From contig NZ_CAQI01000044.1 in the NCBI RefSeq assembly GCF_001046895.1, positions 372,001-436,000 of the forward strand: a stretch of DNA of 64,000 nucleotides, in the 5' to 3' direction. Below are positions 1-8,882 of this stretch, in pieces (position 1 is the first letter of the stretch; every line of letters starts with the position of its first letter). Source of the stretch: Pseudarthrobacter siccitolerans (GTDB lineage: Bacteria; Actinomycetota; Actinomycetes; Actinomycetales; Micrococcaceae). The position numbers and the translations under genes were made by a program. The notes beneath the pieces are model-generated. The model was given only the letters and a program-made list of their open reading frames with translations, was not told the DNA's origin and ran no database searches.

Positions 1-814
1 AGACGTCGGTGACGGCGGGATCGGCGGCAAGGAACTCAACGAACTCGGAGATGCCGCCGTCGTGATGGAAGACCTCCTCGTGCGGGCCGGCTTCACCGGG
101 TGTGCCCGGGACCTTCCTCTCGTCGCGCACCGTCAGCTTGAGGCCGGGTACCAGGAAGGACGTCTGCCGGGCGCGGGCTGCGAGTTCGTCATAGGAGAAC
201 TTTGCGTCCGGGGTGAAGATCTGCCGGTCCGCCCAGTACCTGATCCTGGTACCCGTGACGCCGCGCTTGGCCTTGCCCACCACGTCCAGGACGGAGTCGT
301 CCACAAACGGGGTGAAGGGTGCGGCGGGGTCGACTTTGGAACCGGTGTCCTGGAAACGGCCGGGCTCCCCGCGGCGGAAGGACATCTTGTAGGTTTTGCC
401 GCCGCGGTCCACCTCAACGTCGAGGCGGGACGACAGGGCGTTGACCACGGAGGCGCCGACGCCGTGCAGGCCGCCTGAGGCCGTGTAGGAGCCGCCGCCG
501 AACTTGCCGCCGGCGTGGAGCTTGGTGAAGACCACCTCGACGCCGGTCAGTCCGGTTTTTGGTTCCTTGTCGATGGGGATGCCGCGGCCGTCGTCGTGGA
601 TCTCCACCGAGTTGTCTGCGTGGAGGATGATTTTGATGTCGTGGCCGAACCCGGCCAATGCCTCGTCAACGGAGTTGTCGATGATTTCCCAGAGGCAGTG
701 CATCAGGCCGCGGGAGTCGGTGGAACCGATGTACATGCCGGGGCGCTTGCGGACGGCTTCGAGGCCTTCCAGGACAGACAGGTGCCGGGCGGTGTAATCA
801 GAACTTGGTGCCAC
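1..814 (-). CDS. parE: DNA topoisomerase IV (gyrase-type) subunit B, 3' end outside window
   Basis: ATPase subunit of a type IIA topoisomerase, which with ParC/GyrA relaxes or decatenates DNA using ATP. Only the first 271 residues are in the window. The GHKL ATPase fold is clear: EIIDNSVDEA at 43-52 (Mg/ATP-binding Asn47), DDGRGIP at 74-80 and the lid GGLHGVG at 114-120, followed by the start of the transducer domain. The GTG start at 814 is chosen because AAGGAG lies 10 nt upstream at 825-830 and the protein begins close to the conserved YTARHLSVLEGLEAVRKRPGM segment. A second GyrB paralogue beside the principal sigma factor is the usual actinobacterial ParE position. GyrB itself cannot be excluded from the N-terminus alone. 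Confidence 0.92.
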   Translation of the reverse strand, partial: MAPSSDYTARHLSVLEGLEAVRKRPGMYIGSTDSRGLMHCLWEIIDNSVDEALAGFGHDIKIILHADNSVEIHDDGRGIPIDKEPKTGLTGVEVVFTKLHAGGKFGGGSYTASGGLHGVGASVVNALSSRLDVEVDRGGKTYKMSFRRGEPGRFQDTGSKVDPAAPFTPFVDDSVLDVVGKAKRGVTGTRIRYWADRQIFTPDAKFSYDELAARARQTSFLVPGLKLTVRDERKVPGTPGEAGPHEEVFHHDGGISEFVEFLAADPAVTDV

Positions 815-1069
815 CGGTGGTGAACTCCTTCGGGGATGGAACAGCGGGCTGGGGGTCGCTCTTTCTAGGGTAGTCGGCCGGACCTTGGACCGCCGACTGC
901 CACACCTGGCGGGGCCTGTGCCCCGCACCACTTAGCGCAACCGCAGAGGGACTGTGCAGATCTTGACGGACTCTTGCGGATACGCGGACAGCGAACTTGC
1001 CCCATCCTTGCGATGGTTTTGTTACGAATACTGGTTATATAGACGTACTGATCTACTAAGGAGGCCGAC

Positions 1070-1291
1070 ATGACAACAGCAGTGGCAGATCGCACACTCA
1101 ACGCACTCGACCGGTGCGACCGTTGCGGAGCCCAGGCATATGTGCGGGTTGTACTCGAGTCCTCCGGCGGTGAGCTGCTGTTCTGCGGCCACCACGCACG
1201 TGCGGTCGAGGCGACGCTCAAGCCGTTGAGCTCGGACTGGCACGATGAGACGGGGAAGCTTCACGAGAAAGCTGCCGTGGAAATCGACTAG
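1070..1291 (+). CDS. DUF7455-type small zinc-ribbon-like protein
   Basis: A 73-residue protein of unknown function, of a type common in actinobacteria next to sigA. It carries a CxxC pair (Cys16, Cys19) and a second CxHH cluster (Cys39, His41, His42), spaced like a treble-clef or zinc-ribbon metal site, but no catalytic motif. The ATG start is well supported by a near-perfect Shine-Dalgarno AAGGAGG at 1058-1064, 5 nt upstream. The gene is divergent from parE with a 255-bp gap that must hold both promoters. It is followed at once by a terminator hairpin, so it is probably monocistronic. The family assignment rests on size, context and the Cys/His pattern; no function is known to me. Confidence 0.8.
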   Translation: MTTAVADRTLNALDRCDRCGAQAYVRVVLESSGGELLFCGHHARAVEATLKPLSSDWHDETGKLHEKAAVEID

Positions 1292-1307
1292 CGCAACCGA
1301 AGCGGTT

Positions 1308-1340
1308 GGGACCCTGCCGGAAGGCGGGGTCCCTCTTCGT
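1308..1340 (+). terminator. intrinsic terminator of the small zinc-ribbon gene
   Basis: Stem GGGACCCTGCC pairs with GGCGGGGTCCC around a short GGAA loop and is followed by a T-rich TCTTCGTTT tail, 17 nt after the stop codon. Confidence 0.75.
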
Positions 1341-1396
1341 TTAAGAGGTACCTGCCTGTTGGACAGAAGCGGCGCGACGGCGCACAGGTACTGAAC

Positions 1397-1456
1397 AAAA
1401 GCGGCCCGCCGGCTGCTGCGCCCCGGAAGGGGCACGGCAGCCGGCGGGCCGCTTTT
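1397..1456. terminator. bidirectional terminator between convergent transcripts
   Basis: A 20-bp stem (AAAAGCGGCCCGCCGGCTGC and its complement) encloses a GC-rich loop. The A-run on the left and T-run on the right make it work on both strands. It is the likely end of the sigma-factor transcript. Confidence 0.85.
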
Positions 1457-1471
1457 GCTTGCTTGCAGGTC

Positions 1472-2779
1472 CTAGTCCAGGTAGTCCCGCAGGACCTGCG
1501 ACCGCGAGGGGTGGCGCAGCTTGGACATGGTCTTGGATTCGATCTGGCGGATCCGCTCACGCGTGACTCCGTAGACCTTGCCGATTTCGTCTAAAGTCTT
1601 CGGCTGTCCGTCGGTCAGGCCGAACCGCATGGCAACAACGCCGGCCTCGCGCTCAGACAACGTGTCCAGGACGGAGTGGAGCTGTTCCTGCAGGAGGGTG
1701 AAGCTCACGGCATCAGCGGGGACCACGGCCTCGGAATCCTCGATGAGGTCGCCGAACTCGGAATCGCCGTCCTCTCCCAGGGGCGTGTGCAGCGAAATGG
1801 GCTCGCGGCCGTACTTCTGGACTTCGACCACCTTTTCGGGTGTCATGTCCAGTTCGAGGGCGAGCTCTTCGGGCGTGGGTTCGCGGCCGAGGTCCTGCAG
1901 CATCTGGCGCTGGACACGGGCCAGCTTGTTGATGACTTCCACCATGTGCACGGGAATACGGATGGTGCGTGCCTGGTCTGCCATGGCGCGGGTGATCGCC
2001 TGGCGGATCCACCATGTGGCGTACGTGGAGAACTTGAAGCCCTTGGTGTAGTCGAACTTCTCCACAGCGCGGATGAGGCCCAGGTTGCCTTCCTGGATCA
2101 GGTCCAGGAACAGCATGCCGCGGCCGGTGTAGCGCTTGGCCAGCGAAACCACCAGGCGCAGGTTGGCCTCGAGGAGGTGGTTCTTGGCGCGCTTGCCGTC
2201 GTGGATGATGAACTCAAGTTCACGCTTGTACTTCGGGTCCATGGAGCCGTCGTCTGCGTTGATCTTCTCTTCGGCAAACAGCCCGGCTTCGATCCGGAGG
2301 GCAAGGTCCACTTCCTGCTCGGCGTTGAGCAGTGCGACCTTACCAATCTGCTTCAGGTAGTCCTTGACGGGGTCGGCGGTGGCGCCGGCTGACATGACCT
2401 GCTGGACAGGTGCGTCGTCGTCATCGGCATCGGAGTAGACGAAGCCCTTGCCTGATCCGGCAGCACCCTTCACGGGATCAGCTTCGGCATCCTCTTCAAC
2501 AGCGTCTGCGCCTTCGAGGATGATGTCGTCGAGGTCTTCCTCGACTTCTTCTACCTCATCATCGGCGTCAGACTTGCCGGCAGCCTCGGCGGCGGCCTTC
2601 GCGCCGGGCTTGGGGCCGCGCTTTTTGGGCTCACGCTTGCCGTCCGCACCAGCTTCACCGGCAGAAGCCTTGTTGGCTGCCCGAGTGGCGGCCCGCTTGG
2701 CGGTTGTCGCAGCCTGCTTCTGCTCAGCGGACAGTTCGTCCTGGGCGGCGGGGTCCTTCTTCGTGGAAGACGGGGTCAC
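1472..2779 (-). CDS. rpoD: principal RNA polymerase sigma factor (sigma-70 group 1)
   Basis: Housekeeping sigma factor (SigA/HrdB/RpoD) that directs RNA polymerase to -35/-10 promoters. In 435 residues it has a poorly conserved, Lys/Ala- and acid-rich N-terminal region of roughly 130 residues. Region 1.2 follows at about 137 ([11 protein letters not shown]), then regions 2.1-2.4 at about 205-285 ([10 protein letters not shown] near 225, [13 protein letters not shown]), region 3, and region 4.2 with the helix-turn-helix [20 protein letters not shown] near 398-417. The start is GTG at 2779 with AGAAAGG 6 nt upstream. The gene stands alone, closed by the strong hairpin at 1397-1456. The symbol sigA is equally used in actinobacteria. 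Confidence 0.98.
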   Translation of the reverse strand: MTPSSTKKDPAAQDELSAEQKQAATTAKRAATRAANKASAGEAGADGKREPKKRGPKPGAKAAAEAAGKSDADDEVEEVEEDLDDIILEGADAVEEDAEADPVKGAAGSGKGFVYSDADDDDAPVQQVMSAGATADPVKDYLKQIGKVALLNAEQEVDLALRIEAGLFAEEKINADDGSMDPKYKRELEFIIHDGKRAKNHLLEANLRLVVSLAKRYTGRGMLFLDLIQEGNLGLIRAVEKFDYTKGFKFSTYATWWIRQAITRAMADQARTIRIPVHMVEVINKLARVQRQMLQDLGREPTPEELALELDMTPEKVVEVQKYGREPISLHTPLGEDGDSEFGDLIEDSEAVVPADAVSFTLLQEQLHSVLDTLSEREAGVVAMRFGLTDGQPKTLDEIGKVYGVTRERIRQIESKTMSKLRHPSRSQVLRDYLD

Positions 2780-2811
2780 AGAAAACCTTTCTAGCGGTGG
2801 TCTGTGGAATC

Positions 2812-2844
2812 ACCATACGGGCAACACCACTATGACCCTGTCAA
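2812..2844 (-). promoter_or_regulatory. candidate rpoD promoter
   Basis: A perfect TTGACA (2839-2844, minus strand) lies upstream of the sigma-factor start. A TATGGT (2812-2817) is the nearest -10-like hexamer, but the spacing of 21 nt is too long for a standard promoter. Only the -35 is convincing. A second AT-rich patch (TATAGA near 2885) is an alternative. Confidence 0.3.
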
Positions 2845-3052
2845 GTCCGTGGTGAAAACCAAGCGCCACCACGGCCGGCAGAGTCTATAAATACAACTGC
2901 CGGAGCGGCTGTAATGTTCCCCGAAAGGACCAGTTACAGGCACTTGATACACGGACCCAACCGGGTCTCGGCAACCATTGTCTCACGTTTCCCCGAATAG
3001 GACCTCCCCGTGGTCCCGCTGCCCTCGCCTCCAGGTCCAGGATCGTTGACCG

Positions 3053-4339
3053 TCAGGCGGCGTCCGGACCGAATTTCTGCCAGGCGGCGTCCTTCCGCGC
3101 CGCCCACCCGCACAGGGTTCCCCTGCGCACCAGCTCAAGCAACAGCTCGGCCAGCCGGTATCCGGGCTCAATCTCGAGGGCTCCGCCGAGGTGGGCGGCA
3201 GCGTAGGATCCGCGCCCCCGGCACCACGCGATCCATCCCCGCAACGTCAGCGCTGCCGCCGCGGATGCCCCGCCCGGGATGGCGAGCTGCTCCAGCACGA
3301 GGTCGAGGGAGTCCATGGTCCGCCACTGCGGGACCGGCGGGGCGTGGCCCATCAGGACATCCCCGTAACTCGCAGTGCCGGCGAGGTCCCCGGGTACCGG
3401 AATGCCGCGACCGTGGGCGTCATGCATGTACCCGGCCTGCAGGGCGAAGGATGGCGGTCCCGGAGCCTGCGGCCCGGAAGTGGTTGTTCCCCCGCCTGCT
3501 TCTTCCGCCGCAGGCTCCAGCGGCCCCGGTTCCTCCCCCTCACTGAAGATCCCGAACTCTTCGGCCCCCGCCAGCGCCGCCGGCCTGCCGGCCGCCGCCA
3601 TCACCAGGACCGCATCGCGCCAGGCAGGCACAAGCAGCGTGGTCCGCAGGAACGCATCGCGTTGCACCGATAGCGGCCTCGCGTCCTCAGGCCGGCGCAG
3701 CATCGATTCCCACTGGCGCAAGACCGCCTCGAACTGGGACCGGCTCTTCCGGCGGGGGTCCAGCTGGGCCCACCACACCGCCTCGGCTGCCAAAATCCCC
3801 GCCACGTAGGGGCCCGGTACCGGACCGGCCGCGGGCCGCTCTTCGGGCGGCGGCCCTACACTGCTTCCGCGGAACACCATCTCGGTGCTGAGCAGGCTGT
3901 CGCGGATCTGCTCCAGCGGCCGTCCGGGCAAGGGGCAGCAGGACGGGTCCGAACACCGCACGTCCCGCCAGTAGCGGTCCCCCACGTACCAGGCATCCTT
4001 AACCGGCATGCCGGCCTGGGCCAAGGCTGCCTCAAGGCCAAAGATCAGGCCTTCATAACACCCCGGCCCGGACAACCAGCCGTTGTTGGTGAACAGGGCC
4101 AGCAGCGTGCCGTTGGCCTGCCCGTCGGCCGCCAGGTATCCGCAGACTGTCGCGGCGAATGCTGCCGGATCAGCCAGGACGCCGGGTCCCGGGAGGTCCA
4201 GGCGAAGTGTTGCCCCCAGCCTCCTGCCCTGCAGCGTCATGGCCACAATGCTGTTGGCGGGCCAGTATCCCAGCGAATGCGGAATGAAGCCCAGGATGTC
4301 TTCCGGGCCGCGGACTGTGAGGCGCTCTGGAGATGTCAT
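3053..4339 (-). CDS. DUF4192 domain-containing protein
   Basis: A 428-residue soluble protein of the actinobacterial DUF4192 family, whose function is unknown. The family hallmark is the N-terminal segment with LTVRGPEDILGFIPHSLGY, followed by repeated small-residue helices and a C-terminal AAAALTLRGWIAWCRGRGSY segment. There is no signal peptide or membrane helix. A Pro/Glu/Gly-rich linker lies near residues 265-300. The ATG start at 4339 has GGAG 3 nt upstream and an AATGCT hexamer 6 nt further up, so either a tight leader or leaderless initiation is possible. It is not coupled to the downstream sigma factor; 273 bp separate them. Confidence 0.85.
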   Translation of the reverse strand: MTSPERLTVRGPEDILGFIPHSLGYWPANSIVAMTLQGRRLGATLRLDLPGPGVLADPAAFAATVCGYLAADGQANGTLLALFTNNGWLSGPGCYEGLIFGLEAALAQAGMPVKDAWYVGDRYWRDVRCSDPSCCPLPGRPLEQIRDSLLSTEMVFRGSSVGPPPEERPAAGPVPGPYVAGILAAEAVWWAQLDPRRKSRSQFEAVLRQWESMLRRPEDARPLSVQRDAFLRTTLLVPAWRDAVLVMAAAGRPAALAGAEEFGIFSEGEEPGPLEPAAEEAGGGTTTSGPQAPGPPSFALQAGYMHDAHGRGIPVPGDLAGTASYGDVLMGHAPPVPQWRTMDSLDLVLEQLAIPGGASAAAALTLRGWIAWCRGRGSYAAAHLGGALEIEPGYRLAELLLELVRRGTLCGWAARKDAAWQKFGPDAA

Positions 4340-4389
4340 GGCTCCAGCATTCGCCGGCGGCTGGACCGCGTCAGCGGGGAAACTGGCCT

Positions 4390-4475
4390 AAGTGCAAAAG
4401 CCGGGGCTGTGCAGGATAAGTCGGCCGTCACTGCCGGGCCAAGTGCCCGGGAACCCGGGCTGTGCAGGACTAGTC
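4390..4475. repeat. degenerate tandem direct repeat
   Basis: Two copies of a roughly 35-bp unit start at 4390 and 4441. They share AAGTGC, then a GGGCTGTGCAGGA core, then AGTC. The repeat lies between the DUF4192 start and the MFS stop and the second copy overlaps the last MFS codons. Function unknown. Confidence 0.5.
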
Positions 4476-5816
4476 ATCCGAAGCCGCCGCCCTGCTGCGC
4501 CGGGCCAGGTTTTCCCTGCGCTGGCGGGCCAGGGCGCTGCGAAGCGGCGGCACCACAACACCTTGGGCCGCCATTTGCCGGCGCACCTTCCGCCGGCAAA
4601 CCAGCATGGCCACGGCGCCGAAACCGAGCAGCACGAACTGGACGCTCAGGGCGATCCGGAACGGTTCCAGCCCGTACAGCGCGCCGTTCGAGAACCCGCT
4701 GGCGTAGAGCAGGTCCAGCACCAGGCCGATGAGGAAGATGGCGACCAATGCGGCGATGAATCCGCCCACGTTCACAATCCCCGTCGCCGTGCCGATCCGG
4801 TGCGCCGGGTTGAAGGTCCGTGCAAAGTCGAAACCGATCATGGAGCCTGGGCCGCCGATGGCGAGCACCACCACCAGGCCGGCCAGGAGCCACAGCGGGG
4901 AACGCCCGGGCGTCAGCAGCACAGCAGCCCAGGCCCCGGCAGTAGCGGCGGCAATCAGGAGGACCATGGTGGAGCGCCGCAGCGGATGGCGGGAGACGAA
5001 GCGTCCAATGAAAGGGCCCACGGCCATGGCGGCCGCCACATACAAGGCCATCAGGGCGGCGACAGTTCCGGCGTCCAGGCCCTGCCCGGAAATCAGGAAC
5101 GGGTACCCCCAGGTCATGGCGAAGACGGTACCGCTGAACTGGATGGTGAAGTGGCTCCAGAGGCCAAGCCGTGTTCCGGGCTGGCGCCAGGCGCGGGCCA
5201 GCGAGGCACCGGTGGCCTTCAGGCCCTGCTGCGCCTGCGGCCGCGGGGTGCCGGGCGGCACGTCCTGCAGGAGCAGCACCACCAGCACCACGGCAAGTCC
5301 GGACATCCCGGCCAGCATCAGGAACGCGGAAGTCCAGCCGGCCGCGTGGAGGACGAACGCGAACGGGAGGACGCTGAACAGCTGCCCCAGCTGCCCGGAC
5401 ATGCCGGTCAGCTGGGTCACCAGCGGCACCCGCGCCGGGGCGAACCACAGCGGGATCAGCCTGATCACCGAAATGAAGGTCATGGCGTCCCCGGCACCCA
5501 CCAGGACGCGGCCTGCTACGCCGCCGGGGATGCTGTCGGCAAACGCCAGCTGGAGCTGGCCCAGGCCCATCAGCACGGCACCGCCGGCGATCATGGCACG
5601 GGATCCAAAGCGGTCAACCAGCAGCCCCACCGGGATCTGGAGTCCGGCATACACAAGCAGCTGGAGGACTGTGAAGAACGAGATTGCGGAGGCACTCGCG
5701 TGGAAGCGTTCCGTGGCCTCCAGCCCCACCACCCCGAAGGAAGTGCGCTGGGAAACGGCCACCAGGTACCCGAAGATTCCAATGGTCCAGATCAGCCAGG
5801 CTCGGGGTGCAGTCAC
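4470..5816 (-). CDS. MFS transporter
   Basis: Integral membrane secondary transporter of the major facilitator superfamily, about 448 residues, with a hydropathy pattern of 12 helices. Visible are the first helix WLIWTIGIFGYLVAVSQR, the motif-A-like loop after helix 2 (GLLVDRFGSRAM), a second A-like loop FIGRFVSRHPLRRS in the C-half, and a final arginine-rich cytoplasmic tail. The substrate cannot be read from sequence. An upstream ATG in frame would add 24 residues of non-membrane sequence. The GTG at 5816 is preferred because helix 1 follows within ten residues and a CATAAT hexamer sits exactly 6 nt upstream, suggesting leaderless translation. The nearest genes on either side are on the same strand but separated by gaps. 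Confidence 0.9.
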   Translation of the reverse strand: MTAPRAWLIWTIGIFGYLVAVSQRTSFGVVGLEATERFHASASAISFFTVLQLLVYAGLQIPVGLLVDRFGSRAMIAGGAVLMGLGQLQLAFADSIPGGVAGRVLVGAGDAMTFISVIRLIPLWFAPARVPLVTQLTGMSGQLGQLFSVLPFAFVLHAAGWTSAFLMLAGMSGLAVVLVVLLLQDVPPGTPRPQAQQGLKATGASLARAWRQPGTRLGLWSHFTIQFSGTVFAMTWGYPFLISGQGLDAGTVAALMALYVAAAMAVGPFIGRFVSRHPLRRSTMVLLIAAATAGAWAAVLLTPGRSPLWLLAGLVVVLAIGGPGSMIGFDFARTFNPAHRIGTATGIVNVGGFIAALVAIFLIGLVLDLLYASGFSNGALYGLEPFRIALSVQFVLLGFGAVAMLVCRRKVRRQMAAQGVVVPPLRSALARQRRENLARRSRAAASDD

Positions 5817-5822
5817 GTCTTC

Positions 5823-5828
5823 ATTATG
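5823..5828 (-). promoter_or_regulatory. -10 element of a probable leaderless promoter (MFS gene)
   Basis: CATAAT ends 6 nt before the GTG start at 5816, placing the expected transcription start at the start codon. No Shine-Dalgarno is visible for this start. Confidence 0.5.
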
Positions 5829-5896
5829 CCCGGACTGCCCGGCAGGCCCGGGGAGCAGCGCGTTCCGATGCCGGGCCGGGGGCTTCAATCTGCCGT

Positions 5897-6835
5897 CTAC
5901 GGGCGGGGATTTTCGCGGGCGAGATAGGCCTCTACAGCGGCACCGAGGACATCAGCATTGGGCAGTTCGTCATTTTCGTCCGCCAGGAGCGAGCGGCGGA
6001 CCGTGCCTTCGGCCTTCTCGTCGTACCGCGACTCGAGCCGGGACACCACCTGCTGGACTTCCTCGGAGGCGTCGATCTGCTCGGCGATCTGGCGGCTGAC
6101 CTCGCGGCCGGCTTCGCGGAGCCGGTCCGAGGGCAGCATCAGCGAGGTGGCGGCGCCCAGGTACTCCAGGCCTGCGACGGCGGCTGTAGGGTATTCCGCC
6201 TCGGCCAGGTAGTGCGGCACGTGGATGACGTAACCGGCCACGTTGCGGCCTGCCTCCACGAGGCGCAGTTCGAGGATGTGCCCCACTGCCGCGGGCACTT
6301 CCACGGTGGGCTTCCACACCGAAATGCCCTCGATCAGGTCCGGCCGGTTGCCATGGACTGTGACGCCTACCGGGCGGGTGTGGGGAACTGGCATCGGGAT
6401 CGAGTGGATCCAGGTGACCAGGTTGACGTCGAGTTTCTCCACGATTCCCACCACTGCGCGGGCGAAGCGTTCCCACTGCAGGTCCGGTTCAAAGCCCGCG
6501 AGCAACAGGAAGGGATTGCCCAGGCCGTCCACCAGCCGGTAGAGGGCGAGGCGGGGCTCCTGGTAGTCCTGCAGATGGTCTTCGACGAACGTCAGGTGCG
6601 GCCTGCGGGAGCGGTAATCGATCAGCTGGTCGGCGTCGAAGACGGCAACGGGCTGCGCGTCGAGCGTGTCCAGCAGTTCAGCATTGATCTGCTTCACCAC
6701 CTGCCCGGCGTCGGCGAAACCGGTGAAACCCATCACCAGGTTCAGCCCTTTGAGCTCCGGGCTGTGGAACAGCTCGATGTTGCTTGCATAGAGCGCGTCA
6801 GGGTCCAGCAGGGAGCCGGAGATCCGTTCAAGCAC
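5897..6835 (-). CDS. PAC2 family protein (proteasome-assembly-chaperone-like)
   Basis: A 312-residue soluble protein of the PAC2 family, which is widespread in actinobacteria and archaea and related to eukaryotic proteasome-assembly chaperone 2. Its role in bacteria is not established. Recognisable blocks are LVMGFTGFADAGQVVKQ near 33-49, LLLAGFEPDLQWERF near 110, the IHSIPMPVPHTRP block near 143-155, VPAAVGHILELRL near 182 and a charged helical C-terminus. GTG at 6835 is used because an AAAGGA element lies just upstream. Its proximity to a leucyl aminopeptidase and a tricorn-like protease hints at peptide turnover, but that is inference from context. Confidence 0.88.
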   Translation of the reverse strand: MLERISGSLLDPDALYASNIELFHSPELKGLNLVMGFTGFADAGQVVKQINAELLDTLDAQPVAVFDADQLIDYRSRRPHLTFVEDHLQDYQEPRLALYRLVDGLGNPFLLLAGFEPDLQWERFARAVVGIVEKLDVNLVTWIHSIPMPVPHTRPVGVTVHGNRPDLIEGISVWKPTVEVPAAVGHILELRLVEAGRNVAGYVIHVPHYLAEAEYPTAAVAGLEYLGAATSLMLPSDRLREAGREVSRQIAEQIDASEEVQQVVSRLESRYDEKAEGTVRRSLLADENDELPNADVLGAAVEAYLARENPRP

Positions 6836-7094
6836 GGCATGTTCCTTTCATAGGTGCGGGTGGACATCCTCTACAACGCCGCCGGGCAGCCGCACATTCC
6901 TGCGGCTGGTGTGGCGCACCTCTCAGGAAATACACCGCCACGGGCGGGGACGGGCTACGATCGGAACTGGCCTGCCAGACGGGCTTGCAGACACCCGGGC
7001 TGCGTCCCGAACGACGGCAATCCGGGCATCCATGGCAGAGCGCCGAACATGCATCCCTGCCCGAACATCTCTCGAGAATTGAGGACTGATCCCT

Positions 7095-8621
7095 GTGGTC
7101 AAGAATACTGAAATCAACCTTAGTACCCTCGCCAGGGACCTGAAGAAGAGCCCCAGTGACGCAGTGGTCATCGGTGTGGGGAAGGGCACCGACGGCCCGG
7201 TCCTCCTGGACAACCCGCTGACGGCCAAGAGCGCGGAGGCGCTGGCGGAATCCCTCAAGTCCCTGGGCGTGACGGGGGCCGCGGACCAGATCGTCCGACT
7301 TCCCGGCCTTCCGGAAACGGGCGCCGGAATCCTCGTCCTCGCCGGCACGGGCAGCGTGTCGGCAGGGAAGCCGCTCACCGGAGAAGCGCTGCGCCGGGCG
7401 GCAGGTTCCGCTGTCCGCCAGCTTGCCGGCCTCCCCACCGTTGTGCTGGCGCTTCCGACGGCGTCCGTCGCCGACGTCGCGGCAGTCGCCGAAGGTGCTG
7501 CGCTGGGCGCCTATTCCTTCACAGAGTTCCGGTCCTCGAAGGACGGGTTGAAGGATCCGGTCAAGAACGCCGTTATCTTCACCGAACTGGCCGGCAAGGA
7601 CGGCGTGGACGCCGCACTGAAGCGAGCCGGGCTGATCGGCAAGGCAGTCAACGCCACCCGCTCGCTGGTCAACCAGCCGCCCAGCCACCTCTACCCCGAA
7701 ACCTTCGCCGAGGCCGCGAAGGAGCTGGCCAAGGGCCTGCCGGTCAAAGTCACCGTCTGGGACGAGAAGCGGCTGGAAAAGGAAGGCTTTGGCGGCATCA
7801 TGGGTGTCGGCAAGGGCTCTGCCCGCCAGCCCCGCCTGGTCAAAGTGGAATACTCCCCCGCCAAGGCAACTTCCAAGATCGCCCTCGTCGGCAAGGGCAT
7901 CACGTTCGACACCGGCGGTATCTCCATCAAGCCGGCCCTCGGCATGGGTGACATGAAGAGCGACATGGCCGGCGCCGCCGTCGTCCTTAACACTGTCCTG
8001 GCCCTCGCGGGACTTGGCCTGCCGGTCAAGGCGACCGCCTGGCTCTGCATCGCAGAGAACATGCCCTCAGGCGCGGCTTCCCGCCCGGCGGACGTCCTCA
8101 CCATGTTCGGCGGCAAGACCGTGGAGGTCCTGAACACCGACGCCGAAGGCCGACTGGTCATGGCCGACGGCATCGTGGCCGCCAGCCGCGAATACCCGGA
8201 CGCCATCATCGACGTCGCCACGCTCACCGGCGCGCAGCTGATCGCCCTGGGCAACCGCACCGCCGGAGTGATGGGCTCGGACAGCGTCACGGGCGCGCTC
8301 AAGGCCGCGGCGGACCGCGCAGGGGAACTCGTCTGGCCCATGCCGCTGCCCGAGGAACTGCGCCCCAGCCTCGATTCGCAGGTTGCGGACCTGGCCAACA
8401 TCGGCGAACGCCACGGCGGCATGATGACGGCGGCCGTTTTCCTCCGCGAATTCGTGGGTAAGGGCAAGGACGGGGAGCAGATCCCCTGGGCCCACATCGA
8501 CATCGCCGGGCCCTCCTTTAACAACGGAAGCCCCTACGGCTACACCCACAAGCAGGGAACGGGCTGCACCGTCCGCACCCTGGTGGCCTATGTAGAGGAC
8601 ATCCTGGCAGCAGCTGCCTGA
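7095..8621 (+). CDS. pepA: leucyl aminopeptidase (M17)
   Basis: Cytosolic dinuclear-metal aminopeptidase that removes N-terminal residues from peptides. Of 508 residues, the first ~170 form the variable N-terminal domain. The C-terminal catalytic domain carries the metal and catalytic signatures VGKGITFDTGGISIKP near 265 and the family signature NTDAEGRLVMADGI beginning at Asn347. The length is typical for M17 enzymes. The GTG start at 7095 has a GAGG 12 nt upstream, which is weak. The gene is single, with a hairpin after the stop. The neighbouring order pepA, then sucB and lipB/lipA, matches the mycobacterial pepB-dlaT-lipB-lipA block. Confidence 0.97.
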   Translation: MVKNTEINLSTLARDLKKSPSDAVVIGVGKGTDGPVLLDNPLTAKSAEALAESLKSLGVTGAADQIVRLPGLPETGAGILVLAGTGSVSAGKPLTGEALRRAAGSAVRQLAGLPTVVLALPTASVADVAAVAEGAALGAYSFTEFRSSKDGLKDPVKNAVIFTELAGKDGVDAALKRAGLIGKAVNATRSLVNQPPSHLYPETFAEAAKELAKGLPVKVTVWDEKRLEKEGFGGIMGVGKGSARQPRLVKVEYSPAKATSKIALVGKGITFDTGGISIKPALGMGDMKSDMAGAAVVLNTVLALAGLGLPVKATAWLCIAENMPSGAASRPADVLTMFGGKTVEVLNTDAEGRLVMADGIVAASREYPDAIIDVATLTGAQLIALGNRTAGVMGSDSVTGALKAAADRAGELVWPMPLPEELRPSLDSQVADLANIGERHGGMMTAAVFLREFVGKGKDGEQIPWAHIDIAGPSFNNGSPYGYTHKQGTGCTVRTLVAYVEDILAAAA

Positions 8622-8652
8622 CCCAAGGGCCGCCGCTGCCCGGCAGCCACGC

Positions 8653-8689
8653 GCCCTGCGGCAGGGGAATGCCCCCTTTGCCGCAGGGC
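8653..8689 (+). terminator. hairpin after pepA
   Basis: GCCCTGCGGCA pairs with TGCCGCAGGGC around a 15-nt loop 31 nt after the stop codon. There is no T-run, so it may be a Rho-independent terminator of low efficiency or an mRNA end-protecting hairpin. Confidence 0.5.
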
Positions 8690-8747
8690 CGCGTGACACT
8701 CGACACAAGCGCTCCACAAACGCGGCGCCAAGGTGGAGCATGGATAA

Positions 8748-8769
8748 GTGGTTCGCTAAGGTGAACCAC
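8748..8769. repeat. inverted repeat upstream of lpdA
   Basis: GTGGTTC and GAACCAC form a perfect 7-bp inverted repeat with an 8-nt spacer, about 115 bp before lpdA. It could be an operator or a small hairpin. Confidence 0.4.
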
Positions 8770-8882
8770 GGTAGTCACAAATGCAAGAGAACAGGCACGC
8801 TGACATAATCACGGCAGTGCAAGTTCCAAGACCAGATGATGCGCGGAAGAACGCGTCATCGTTCACGCGAGGGAGCGTTTAA

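Noticed and set aside
4392..5927. 511-residue open frame on the plus strand opposite the MFS gene
   Set aside because: The Gln/His/Gly/Arg-rich translation is a typical shadow of a membrane protein gene on the other strand.
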